Source: Candidatus Rifleibacteriota bacterium | GTDB lineage: Bacteria > Riflebacteria > Ozemobacteria > Ozemobacterales > Ozemobacteraceae | Direction: 5' to 3' | Assembly (NCBI GenBank): GCA_029565415.1 | Contig: JAKQOH010000109.1 | Span: forward strand, 1-58,568 | DNA: 58,568 bases | In this document: piece after piece, positions 1-7,172 of the stretch | Layout: every line of letters starts with the position of its first letter | Numbering within the stretch: the first letter of the stretch is position 1 | Translations under genes and position numbers: made by a program | Notes under the pieces: generated by a model | What the model saw: the letters and a program-made list of their open reading frames with translations, nothing else | Told to the model about the DNA's origin: nothing | Databases searched by the model: none

Positions 1-131
1 ATGAACACGCAGGCTACGACCGAGACCATCGTCAGAGCGCTCCATGCCGACTCGAGCGGCGTGTCGAGATCCACTTTCACGGTTCGGGGCAGCAGGCGCT
101 GGAGTTCTTCGTCACTCATGGGCGTTTGCAT
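1..131 (-). CDS. Partial unknown protein, N-terminus only
   Basis: This reading frame starts at an ATG at 131 and runs off the left edge, so only about 43 N-terminal residues are visible (MQTPMSDEELQRLLPRTVKV and onward, ending in a hydrophobic stretch ALTMVSVVACVF that could begin a membrane segment). The start is chosen because AGGAG lies 7 nt upstream of it; the ATG at 138 is out of frame and meets a stop at once. It is divergent from the LolA-like gene and has its own promoter at 155-183. I do not recognise the family. Confidence that it is a real gene is moderate, because promoter, ribosome site and frame agree. Confidence 0.55.
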   Translation of the reverse strand, partial: MQTPMSDEELQRLLPRTVKVDLDTPLESAWSALTMVSVVACVF

Positions 132-154
132 CGGTCATCTCCTCTCGACGTGCC

Positions 155-183
155 ATTCTAGTCCGTTTTCCGGCGTCGGGCAA
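155..183 (-). promoter_or_regulatory. Sigma70-type promoter of the left-edge gene
   Basis: On the minus strand TTGCCC (178-183) and TAGAAT (155-160) are separated by 17 bases. Transcription would begin near 148, about 17 nt before the ATG at 131, with the AGGAG site between. A plus-strand TAGAAT at 189-194 could serve the divergent LolA-like gene, but its -35 (TTTTCC, 166-171) is poor. Confidence 0.5.
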
Positions 184-294
184 TCTGGTAGAATCCAAGA
201 CGGGGGGCAATCCGGAACGGGAGACGTCCGTTTTCCCCGGAGGCCCATTCCCGCGAAAACCCGTCGAAACGGGCGATGCTGAAAAGGAGCGCGT

Positions 295-1068
295 ATGAAC
301 AAGTGGCTCGTCTCTGGAATCCTGGTCGTGGTGGCCCTTCTCGTCGGGCAGGCCGCCTGGGCGATGACGGCGGATGAGGTGTTGAAAGGCGTCGAGGACC
401 GCTACGTCGGCAAGACCTCGAAGGCCGACACCGACATGGTGCTGATCGCGGCCGACGGCGGCAAGCGCACCCGCAAGATGAACATCTTCCGGCAGAAGGC
501 CGACAACGACAACAAGGACAACTTCATCCATTTTCTCTCGCCGGCCGACATCAAGGACACGACCTACCTGGTGAACGAGAAGAGCCGCCAGCGCGAAAAG
601 CGCATCTACCTCTCGGCGATGAAGAACGTGCGGCGCATCGTCGCCGATGACTACGGCATGGCGTTCGTGTCGAGCGACTTCACCTACGAGGACATGGACG
701 ACATCCACGCCTCCGACTATGCCTGCTCGAACCTGCGCGAGGAGAAGCTGGGGGAGGAGCCGGTCTGGGTGATCGACACCGTGAAGAGCGACGGCAAGAC
801 CAGCTACGCGAAGAGCACCCTGTATGTCTCGAAGGAAAAGATGCTGGTGCTGAAAGCCGTCATGTACGACAAAAAGAGCCCCGACAAGGTGATCAAGGAG
901 ATGACCGCGACCGAGCTCGAGAAGGTCCAGGATATCTGGACCCCCAAGATGGTCGAGATGAAGGACCTGCGGAAGAACACCTCGACCCAGCTCCGGATCA
1001 ACGCGATCCAGTATGACGTGCAGCTCGACGGCGAGACGTTCAGCGAGCGCAACATGAAGAAGAGCTGA
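295..1068 (+). CDS. Outer membrane lipoprotein-sorting protein, LolA-like
   Basis: A 257-residue exported protein. Residues 1-24 form a signal peptide (LVVVALLVGQAAWA) and the mature part has the LolA/LolB-like pattern of the family usually named outer membrane lipoprotein-sorting protein (LolA_like, compare PF17131): a modified residue-rich N-terminal half, FLSPADIKDTTYL, and a C-terminal DIWTPKMVEMKDL stretch. Relatives are periplasmic and are commonly encoded beside RND/MMPL exporters; none is seen here, but a probable barrel follows. AAGGAG sits 5 nt before the ATG. A factor-independent terminator follows at 1088. Family assignment is fairly secure; the cargo (lipid or lipoprotein) is unknown. 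Confidence 0.8.
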   Translation: MNKWLVSGILVVVALLVGQAAWAMTADEVLKGVEDRYVGKTSKADTDMVLIAADGGKRTRKMNIFRQKADNDNKDNFIHFLSPADIKDTTYLVNEKSRQREKRIYLSAMKNVRRIVADDYGMAFVSSDFTYEDMDDIHASDYACSNLREEKLGEEPVWVIDTVKSDGKTSYAKSTLYVSKEKMLVLKAVMYDKKSPDKVIKEMTATELEKVQDIWTPKMVEMKDLRKNTSTQLRINAIQYDVQLDGETFSERNMKKS

Positions 1069-1087
1069 TCCCGGTTCCGCGCGGACG

Positions 1088-1126
1088 ACCCCGGTTCTGC
1101 CCCCGTCGGCAGGCCGGGGTTTTTCT
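1088..1126 (+). terminator. Rho-independent terminator after LolA-like gene
   Basis: ACCCCGG and CTGCC on the left pair with GGCAG and CCGGGGT on the right around a CCCGTC loop, followed directly by TTTTCTT. It lies 19 nt after the stop at 1068, so the following barrel gene probably has separate or reduced expression. Confidence 0.75.
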
Positions 1127-1203
1127 TCGGCCGCCGGATTTCGGTGCCGGAAGGGAAATGCCGATGAGAGAAGAGAGACATCGTTCGGAGGCAGACCACG
1201 CTC

Positions 1204-2682
1204 TTGACGGCACTTCCGGGAACCGCCGCCGCAGTCCGGTGCAGACGGCCGTTCCGGGTATCCAGCAGCCGCCGCCTGTCGGGAAACCGGCTCGCGGTGC
1301 TTTTCGGCGTGCTGCTGCTTCTTCTGCTGCCCCCGCTTCCCGGCGGCCCTGCCCAGCATGCTGCGGAAGCCGCCACGGGAGCGGATCTTGCCGCGCGCAC
1401 CCCGGGGGCCCGCGAGGTGTTCCAGATGCCTCGCATCGTGATCGAGAAGGGTGACGAAACGCCCGCCTCGGCACCGGCCGGGGTGACGAAACCCGCGAAT
1501 CAGCCGGAGGAGCGGCCGGTGAACCGGCCCGTGATCACGGGCTGGCACAGCTGGAAATACAACGAGTTCTCCTCTTACGACCAGCTCCGGGTGAACCTCG
1601 AAAAGGAAGGGGCGAAGGGCCAGAAGCTGCTGCTCAGCCTCAACGGCCTCTACTACCAGGAGGAGGACAACAAGTCCTGGAGCTCGTATCTTGGCGAGAG
1701 TTACTACAAGTTCAAGGCCGGCAGCTTCGATTTCAAGGCCGGCCTGCTCGTCGACACGCTCGGCAGCGGCGACAAGGTGTCGTTCATCGACAAGATCAAC
1801 TCGCGCCGGTATCACAACGGCCTTGCCAACGATTACAACCGCGACAAGAAGGAAGTCCCGGCAATAAAAACGACCTACTATATCAATAAAAAGATGAGCT
1901 GGGACTTCCATTACATGCCGGTGTTCCAGGCGAGCGAACTGCCGAGCATCTACGGCCGGTGGGCGACGGCGTTCCAGAAAGAGGCGGCGCGCATGGTGCT
2001 GCTCGGCACCCCGATGATGCGCGAGGACGACACCCGCGTGCGCGAGCAGTATCATCTCGGCTTCAACAGCGCGTTCAAAAAATACGAGATCCGATACCAC
2101 TACCTCTGGCTGAAGGAGCGGCTGCCGGTGATCGATCTGGCGCCGCGCGGGTATCTGCGCTCGGAATACCCGATCGACGAGACGTTCGCGGTCGACGGCA
2201 ACGTCACGCTGGGCAAGGAGTTCCTGATGCGGTACGAGATGGCCTGGTCCCCGACGAAGACGTTCGCGTCGTGGCAGGACGGCCGCATCGGGCCGCGGTT
2301 CCAGAGCAACTTCTTCGGCATGCTGCTGGGCACCGACAAGACCTACCGCAACAACCTGTATCTGAACGTCCAGGGCATCCTGTCCCATATCTCGAAGATG
2401 CAGACGAAGACGCCCTACCAGCTCCATCCGACCGAGTTCATGACCTCGCTGCAGCTGAAAAAAGGGTTCAGGAGCGAGACGCTCTTCATCGAATTCAATA
2501 GTCTCGGGAATATGACGACGGGCGAATACGTGCTGACGCCGCAGATGTCGCTCCAGCGGGGCGATTTCCTGAAGTTCGTCGCCGGCGTCCACGTGAACGG
2601 CAAATCCACCGACGCCCTCGGCCCGGTCGGCCAGTTCGACGAGAACAACACCCCCTTCCTCGAAACCCAGATCATCTTCTGA
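1204..2682 (+). CDS. Probable outer-membrane beta-barrel protein
   Basis: About 490 residues. A hydrophobic export signal (LAVLFGVLLLLLLPPLPGG, roughly residues 30-48) is preceded by an Arg-rich stretch. After a Pro/Glu-rich linker the protein alternates aromatic and charged residues in short strands (WHSWKYNEFSSYDQLRVNLE, YLGESYYKFKAGSFDFKAGL, LFIEFNSLGNM) and ends in TQIIF, a terminal aromatic typical of barrel proteins. The start is uncertain: the longest frame opens at TTG 1204 and an in-frame GTG at about 1296 would shorten the signal. It lies downstream of a LolA-like gene, suggesting a shared envelope role. No family is recognised with confidence. Confidence 0.6.
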   Translation: MTALPGTAAAVRCRRPFRVSSSRRLSGNRLAVLFGVLLLLLLPPLPGGPAQHAAEAATGADLAARTPGAREVFQMPRIVIEKGDETPASAPAGVTKPANQPEERPVNRPVITGWHSWKYNEFSSYDQLRVNLEKEGAKGQKLLLSLNGLYYQEEDNKSWSSYLGESYYKFKAGSFDFKAGLLVDTLGSGDKVSFIDKINSRRYHNGLANDYNRDKKEVPAIKTTYYINKKMSWDFHYMPVFQASELPSIYGRWATAFQKEAARMVLLGTPMMREDDTRVREQYHLGFNSAFKKYEIRYHYLWLKERLPVIDLAPRGYLRSEYPIDETFAVDGNVTLGKEFLMRYEMAWSPTKTFASWQDGRIGPRFQSNFFGMLLGTDKTYRNNLYLNVQGILSHISKMQTKTPYQLHPTEFMTSLQLKKGFRSETLFIEFNSLGNMTTGEYVLTPQMSLQRGDFLKFVAGVHVNGKSTDALGPVGQFDENNTPFLETQIIF

Positions 2683-2707
2683 CCCTCGAAAAGTGGGGCG
2701 AAAGCTG

Positions 2708-3000
2708 AAGCACAGAGGACACAGAGGACACGGAGTTTTCACGGAGAAAACGTGGATAGCCGATTCACCAACGAGACACGAAGAATCAATCCGTAGATGA
2801 AGCAGATTCCCTGGATGGAAAACCTGATTGATTCAGCATGCCAGGTCACAGAGAACACCGAGAATTTCACAGAGACATGAAGTTGCGTTCTCACCCAATG
2901 CAACGCCCAATGCCCTGGTAATCTGCTGATGAAAAGCAGATCTCAATAACGTCTTCCCTCTGTGGTTATCTCCGTGCCCTTTGTGCTCTCTGTGATTCAG
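2708..3000. repeat. Dispersed CACAGAG-type repeat units in a 369-bp gap
   Basis: The gap 2683-3051 holds no gene. It contains three related AG-rich units: near 2710-2745 (cacagaggacacagaggaca...), 2847-2876 (cacagagaacaccgagaat...) and, on the opposite strand, 2957-2996 (cacagagagcacaaagggca...). The second and third face each other. Units of this kind are scattered in many unrelated bacterial genomes and give spurious peptides of the NHREHKGHGDN type. Similar units occur near 35913-35947 and 40830-40850. Confidence 0.6.
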
Positions 3001-3013
3001 CTTTTTCCCCGTC

Positions 3014-3042
3014 TTGTACGATGAAGGGAAATCGCGTATGGT
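3014..3042 (+). promoter_or_regulatory. Promoter of the decaheme cytochrome gene
   Basis: TTGTAC (3014-3019) and TATGGT (3037-3042) are 17 bases apart. Transcription from about 3049 would give a leader of only about 3 nt before the ATG at 3052. Confidence 0.45.
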
Positions 3043-3051
3043 AGAGGCACC

Positions 3052-3945
3052 ATGAAGCGCATGCGTGACTCGTTCGGAACGGCCGTCGCCGGCCTGTGGC
3101 TGGCGATGATGCTGCTCGTGCCGGTGTTCGTCGCGTGGCCCGGCGGGGCGGTCGCATCGGCTGCATCCGATGTGCCGCCGACGAAAGCCAGCCTGCGCTT
3201 CTCCCACAAGACCCACGGCGAGCAGCGCATCCGGTGCGAGCGGTGCCACCGCGTCGTCGAGGGGGCCTCGCTGCCGGACGACGTGCCGTCGGGGTTCGCG
3301 CCGCTGCGGCCATCGCGGATCGTGCCCGGGGCTCCGCCGCCGGCGGTCGCTTCGCCTCCGGCCGTTCCCGAGCCGGTTGCCGATTCCCCGACGTTCGGCC
3401 GGCCGCCCGAGAAGGTCTGTCTCACCTGTCATTTCGCCGCCCGCCAGAAGAGCGACTGCGGCTTGTGCCACCTGGGGAAGCCGGCCCGGACAGAGCGGGA
3501 CCGCAAGCGCATCGGTCACGGCGTCACGTTTTCCCATACGGCCCATGCGGCGCACGACTGCATTGCCTGCCACCCGCTCGTCGAGGGGTGGGACTCGCTC
3601 GATGGCGCCCACTGCTCCACCACGATGGAGTCCTGCCTCGTGTGCCATGACGGGCTGCGGGCGAAGAAAAACTGCACGATGTGCCATTCCCCGACCCCCC
3701 GGCCGGCCGACCACGTGCGCAACTTCGAAAAGAAGCACGGCCCCGCCTACCGTGCCGACCCCGACCGCTGCCGCCTGTGTCACACCGAGTCGAGCTGCGT
3801 CGCCTGCCACAGCCGCCGACCGGCCGACCACACCCTCGCCTGGGTCTCGCGCCGCCACGGCCTGGCCGCCCAGACCAACCCCGACAAGTGCGCCGCCTGC
3901 CACAGCGACAAGAGCGTCTGCCGCCGCTGCCACACCGACTGGTGA
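3052..3945 (+). CDS. Exported decaheme cytochrome c
   Basis: A 297-residue multihaem protein. A signal peptide (LWLAMMLLVPVFVAWPGG, about residues 15-32) leads into a periplasmic part with ten CxxCH haem-attachment motifs at residues 62, 123, 136, 170, 195, 208, 240, 249, 280 and 290. A Pro/Ala-rich linker (about 85-118) separates the first haem from the other nine. Additional His residues (RFSHKTHGE, TFSHTAHAAH, RRPADHTLAW) are likely distal ligands, as in class III-like cytochromes. It probably moves electrons across the periplasm to a metal, nitrogen or sulphur acceptor; no reductase partner is in the window. It stands alone, flanked by repeats. Confidence 0.9.
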   Translation: MKRMRDSFGTAVAGLWLAMMLLVPVFVAWPGGAVASAASDVPPTKASLRFSHKTHGEQRIRCERCHRVVEGASLPDDVPSGFAPLRPSRIVPGAPPPAVASPPAVPEPVADSPTFGRPPEKVCLTCHFAARQKSDCGLCHLGKPARTERDRKRIGHGVTFSHTAHAAHDCIACHPLVEGWDSLDGAHCSTTMESCLVCHDGLRAKKNCTMCHSPTPRPADHVRNFEKKHGPAYRADPDRCRLCHTESSCVACHSRRPADHTLAWVSRRHGLAAQTNPDKCAACHSDKSVCRRCHTDW

Positions 3946-4004
3946 TCGCAGACTTCGGGAGAGTATGTATCGCATACGATATATAACGAACTCCGGCATA
4001 TTCC

Positions 4005-4024
4005 GGGCGCATCACGATGCGCCC
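4005..4024. repeat. 20-bp palindrome, dispersed element copy 1
   Basis: GGGCGCATC-AC-GATGCGCCC is a perfect 9-bp inverted repeat, followed by CTACG. The surrounding gene-free stretch 3946-4286 also holds copy 2 (4111-4130, inverted orientation), a degenerate copy near 4195-4221 and a short dyad GTATG-N5-CATAC at 3963-3977. No gene was found in it. Confidence 0.7.
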
Positions 4025-4110
4025 CTACGCGACAATCGATGAATCCCTGCGCTCTTGCAGGATGATAGCCAAATTCCTGTATGCCAATGGCTGAATCCCC
4101 TAGATCGTAG

Positions 4111-4130
4111 GGGCGGATCGTGATCCGCCC
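4111..4130. repeat. 20-bp palindrome, dispersed element copy 2
   Basis: GGGCGGATC-GT-GATCCGCCC is a perfect 9-bp inverted repeat preceded by CGTAG. Read on the minus strand it matches copy 1 except for one C/G pair changed on both arms, so the pairing is preserved. Confidence 0.7.
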
Positions 4131-4286
4131 GCCTCACGCGGAGGGATGTGGTTCACCCCGATGAAGGCAAAAATATCGTTCAATCTACATCTCGGGTGTG
4201 TTGCGATGCGCTCCTGCGCGCCAACGGCCGAACTCCTGCTGCCGTTGGGGCGAGTTTGAAACCCGCCCTGATTGCCATTAATACAT

Positions 4287-4418
4287 TCAGGCGCCTCGAA
4301 CGGCGCCTTCCATGCCGAAGCGTTTGAGCCAGTTGGTCAGGGTCTGATAGTTCTTGAAGCCCAGAAGGTCGGCGGCTTCGGTTTTGTTGCCCCGCGTGTG
4401 CTTCATGGCCCGATCGAA
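4287..4418 (-). pseudogene. Broken Fis-type HTH C-terminus of a sigma54 activator
   Basis: The minus strand encodes FDRAMKHTRGNKTEAADLLG and then KNYQTLTNWLKRFGM before a stop. This is the Fis-like DNA-binding helix-turn-helix found at the C-terminus of sigma54-dependent enhancer-binding proteins (A-x4-GNKTEAADLLG, then TLTNWLKR). No AAA+ domain or receiver precedes it; instead the last codons of the DUF1848 gene overlap it in another frame (4403-4418). It looks like a relic left when the DUF1848 gene and a truncated activator gene were joined. It could be translated only from a longer frame to 4505 whose N-terminal part is nonsense. Confidence 0.6.
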
Positions 4419-5404
4419 TCGGAATCGGGATTGTGGCTGGCGGCCAGTCGGCGGGCGTGGTCGGGAGAAGTATTGGCATAGCAGTACAAACAGCCGTGAG
4501 GGCATGTGTTATAACTTCCGATATCTTTGCTGGTGATGCAGCCGCAGGCTTTTCGCTGGCCTTTGTCCTTCAGGGAAGGGCGGTCGCTTTCGAAGCCGTT
4601 GAGCGTCGGCTGGGCGGGAATGTAGCCGAGGTGTTGCTGTAACACCTTGTCTTCGGGAAAAAGTCGATGCAGGAGTTCATCATCGATGCATCTGCCGTGT
4701 CGGATTCCGACGGATGAGAGATCCAGGGCTTCGGCGCAGGAAACGACGACGATGCCGAGCTCTCTGCCGATCGTCGCGAGTCCGGCGGCTGCCGTGAGCA
4801 TCTCGCCTTCGCTCCACTCGCGGAAAGAGATGCCCGCTTTCTTCAGATTGGCCCCGACTTTCCTATACTCGGCGATGTCGGCGAAGCTGAAAACGAGCCG
4901 GCGGGTCTTGCCCCGGAGTTGTTCGCCGACGGCATGTACGCGGGCAAGAAGACCGTCGATGCCAAGACCGTCGAGGAGCAGCAGCGGGTCGGCGCGCCAG
5001 ATAACGCGGTCGGGGCCGACGAGGTCGGTGAATCTCGAAAATGTCTCCATTCGCTCTGCAAGAGGGGGAACGCCGGGCTCGAGGCCTTCCCCGACGTAAT
5101 CGTTGAGCGTGAAGGTCAGGTACCAACTCATCTGGGCGAAGGTGTCGAGGTGCGCGAGCAGGGGGCGGGGGTTCTTCGACCAGAAGACGATGGCCCGGGC
5201 CCGTTCGAATGAGACCCAATGGCTCTGCTGGTTGAACGGGTTGACCCACCGGACCCAGCCGGCCCGGAAACGTCGGGCGAACCACTCCGCGTAAAAGGCG
5301 GGCAGATCCGTCGACCGGCTCGCGGAGATGATGACGGGCGCCACTGCCTGCCGCGGCCCTTCGGGCGTTTCGATGGTGACGTGATCGCGGTTCTGGCTCT
5401 TCAT
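4403..5404 (-). CDS. DUF1848 family protein, radical-SAM-like cysteine motif
   Basis: About 333 residues matching the DUF1848 family (PF08902): an N-terminal IISASRSTDLPAF, a WSKNPRPLL segment, and near the C-terminus NTCPHGCLYCYANTSP, a CxxxCxxC cluster expected to bind an iron-sulphur cluster. The family's reaction is not established. ATG 5404 is preferred over ATG 5413 because AAGGA lies 8 nt before it. The C-terminal few residues after HNPDS overlap a Fis-type HTH relic in another frame, so the end may have been altered by rearrangement. An AACCCG-N3-CGGGTT dyad (5429-5443) sits over the likely promoter. Confidence 0.75.
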   Translation of the reverse strand: MKSQNRDHVTIETPEGPRQAVAPVIISASRSTDLPAFYAEWFARRFRAGWVRWVNPFNQQSHWVSFERARAIVFWSKNPRPLLAHLDTFAQMSWYLTFTLNDYVGEGLEPGVPPLAERMETFSRFTDLVGPDRVIWRADPLLLLDGLGIDGLLARVHAVGEQLRGKTRRLVFSFADIAEYRKVGANLKKAGISFREWSEGEMLTAAAGLATIGRELGIVVVSCAEALDLSSVGIRHGRCIDDELLHRLFPEDKVLQQHLGYIPAQPTLNGFESDRPSLKDKGQRKACGCITSKDIGSYNTCPHGCLYCYANTSPDHARRLAASHNPDSDSIGP

Positions 5405-5446
5405 GGGAATCATCCTTGCGACAGTATAAACCCGTTGCGGGTTGTG

Positions 5447-5633
5447 ATGGAGAAGGTTTTGTCCCGCCTGAGACAGCTGCAGATGCAGATGTTCCGCCTG
5501 TCGCGAAACGAGGCGACGGTGAACGGTTCTGACGGCCCGATGCCCTTACCAAGCCAACGGCGAAACGAAAAGCCTCAAATACGACATCGCCAACGCCAAG
5601 GCCCTGGCTTCCCGGAGGCCGTTCGAGAAATAA
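5447..5633 (+). pseudogene. Possible decayed small gene with a one-base frameshift
   Basis: From ATG 5447 the plus strand reads MEKVLSRLRQLQMQMFRLSR followed by NEATVNGSDGPMP. After about 5543 the frame becomes poor, but dropping one C from a run of three gives YQANGETKSLKYDIANAKAL then ASRRPFEK and a stop at 5631-5633. A strong terminator follows at 5657. The joined product would be about 61 residues with no recognised family. No ribosome site is evident. It may be a pseudogene, or the two halves may be chance. Apart from this and the terminator I see nothing else in 5414-5831. Confidence 0.3.
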
Positions 5634-5656
5634 GGATCACAAAAACCTTCTTGCGC

Positions 5657-5688
5657 GAGAGAGTCGGGCCCGGGCCTGACTCTCTTTT
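5657..5688 (+). terminator. Rho-independent terminator
   Basis: GAGAGTC-G-GGCC and GGCC-T-GACTCTC form a long stem, followed by TTTT on the plus strand. It closes whatever is transcribed from the small decayed ORF and insulates the M20 peptidase gene. Confidence 0.75.
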
Positions 5689-5831
5689 GCTCTCTTCAGG
5701 CGGCATTGCATCTAATCTCCGCCATGTGCGGCACTGTCTGCCTGGAATGAGTTACAATCTGACTTCGAGACGTTGCCGAACCCTCTGGTGAAGAAGGTCA
5801 CTATCAGCGGCAGAGTCATGGAGAATGCCAT

Positions 5832-7166
5832 ATGAGCGAGAAGTATTCGGAAATGCCGTCGGCGGAGCTGGCGAATGCGGTGATGAATGAAGCGGCGAAT
5901 CTGTTTCCGGAGTGCCTGAAGCTGCTCGGAGCGTCGATCGCGGTCGAGTCTTACACCGGGCGGGAGCGGGGGCAGGCGGATCTCCTGCTGGCCTGGCTCG
6001 GGGAACGGGGGATTCCGGCGTGCCGGCTGCCGCGTGGCGGAGTGCTGGCACTGGTGACTCCGAAGGAGTTCGCGCCCGACCTCCGGGGATTTGCCGGCAT
6101 GGGGGATCAGGCACGGCTCGACGCGATCCGGGAGGCGGTGGCGGCCGTCCGGAAGGCGGGGATGCCGTTGATGGCCTATGATGCGCATATGGACGTCGTC
6201 GAGGCGGGCGAGGACGCGGCCTGGACGGTGCCGCCGTTCGCGCTGACGCGGCGGGACGGCCGGCTGTACGGCCGCGGGACCTGCGACATGAAAGGCGCTC
6301 TCGTCGCCATGACGGTCGCGCTCGAACTGGCGAACCGTGTCGCGTCGCGTCAGCCCCTCCGTCAGGCGGTGCTCGGCTGCTTCGTGACCGAAGAGGAGGG
6401 GGCCGAGGGCCTTTCGCTCGCCGAGATCATCCGCACGCTCGGCATCCGGCCCGACTGGGTTCTGCTGGGGGAGCCGTCGAAGCTCGAGATCGCGCGCGGC
6501 CAGCGCGGCAAGTTCCAGTTCGTCATGCGCGCGAAAGGTCGCCGGGCCCACACCTCTGTGCCGGAAGTCGGGGATAACGCCGCCTACAAGCTCGCCCGGG
6601 CCGCGATCGAGGTCGGGGCGTTCGATACCGAAGAATATACACGGGTCGGTCCCGAGCCCGACCGGGTGCTCGAGCGGTCGACCCTGGTCGTGACGACGTT
6701 CCGGACCGAACCGTTCACGACCAGCAGCGTGCCGGAAGGCGCCGTGGCCGACGTCACGGTGCGCTTGGCTGCGGGGCAGAACGATGCGACGATCGTCTCG
6801 CGGTTGAAAGCCCGGCCCGACTGGCCCGACGTCGAGATCGAGCCGATCGTGTACCGCCAGCCCTCCTACACCGGGAAAACCGCCGACTGGCCCTCGATGC
6901 ACCTCGCCTGGGAAACGCCGCGAGACCATGCCTGCACGCGGATGCTGCGCGCGGCTGCCCAGGCCGTGCGGGGCGTCGTTCCCCCGGACAAGATCTGGCC
7001 GTTCTCGACCGACGGCGTGCTCAGCGCCGGCGAGGAGAAGATCCCCACGCTCGGCTACGGGCCGGGGCGCGAAGACGTGTGCCATGTCGTCGACGAGTGG
7101 ATCACCGAGGTGGAGCTGGCCGACGCTCTGGCCGTCTACGGACTGCTGCCGTTTCTGCGGGGCTGA
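5832..7166 (+). CDS. M20 family metallopeptidase/deacylase (ArgE/DapE/YgeY-like)
   Basis: A 444-residue cytosolic zinc hydrolase of the M20 family. Metal and catalytic positions are visible: H119-x-D121 in AYDAHMDVV, D152 in GRGTCDMKG, the glutamates in CFVTEEEGAEG, the Glu in LLGEPSKLE, the dimer-domain His in RRAHTSVPE and a final His in DVCHVVDEW. The FSTDGVLSAG...GYGPG segment is like the YgeY/selenium-metabolism-linked branch, so ring-opening amidohydrolase or deacetylase activity on a small N-acyl or peptide substrate is likely. Length is normal. GGAG lies 9 nt before ATG 5832. The gene stands alone and converges on the HD-GYP gene 6 bp away. Confidence 0.85.
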   Translation: MSEKYSEMPSAELANAVMNEAANLFPECLKLLGASIAVESYTGRERGQADLLLAWLGERGIPACRLPRGGVLALVTPKEFAPDLRGFAGMGDQARLDAIREAVAAVRKAGMPLMAYDAHMDVVEAGEDAAWTVPPFALTRRDGRLYGRGTCDMKGALVAMTVALELANRVASRQPLRQAVLGCFVTEEEGAEGLSLAEIIRTLGIRPDWVLLGEPSKLEIARGQRGKFQFVMRAKGRRAHTSVPEVGDNAAYKLARAAIEVGAFDTEEYTRVGPEPDRVLERSTLVVTTFRTEPFTTSSVPEGAVADVTVRLAAGQNDATIVSRLKARPDWPDVEIEPIVYRQPSYTGKTADWPSMHLAWETPRDHACTRMLRAAAQAVRGVVPPDKIWPFSTDGVLSAGEEKIPTLGYGPGREDVCHVVDEWITEVELADALAVYGLLPFLRG

Positions 7167-7172
7167 ACCCGC

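Noticed and set aside
112..2742. An 876-codon open frame on the minus strand opposite the LolA-like and barrel genes
   Set aside because: It is a GC-rich shadow: the plus-strand genes have signal peptides, ribosome sites and family similarity, while this frame is Arg/Ala/Val-rich without domain structure.
2708..3000. Repeated units considered as a CRISPR array
   Set aside because: Units are irregular in length and spacing, partly inverted, with no unique spacers and no cas genes.
2833..3999. A minus-strand frame including the peptide NHREHKGHGDNHRGK
   Set aside because: This peptide comes from the dispersed CACAGAG repeat, and the rest is antisense to the decaheme cytochrome gene.
5414..5831. 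Looked for a riboswitch or tRNA ahead of the M20 peptidase gene
   Set aside because: Only the decayed small ORF, a terminator and a short dyad were found; no cloverleaf or known aptamer motif is visible.
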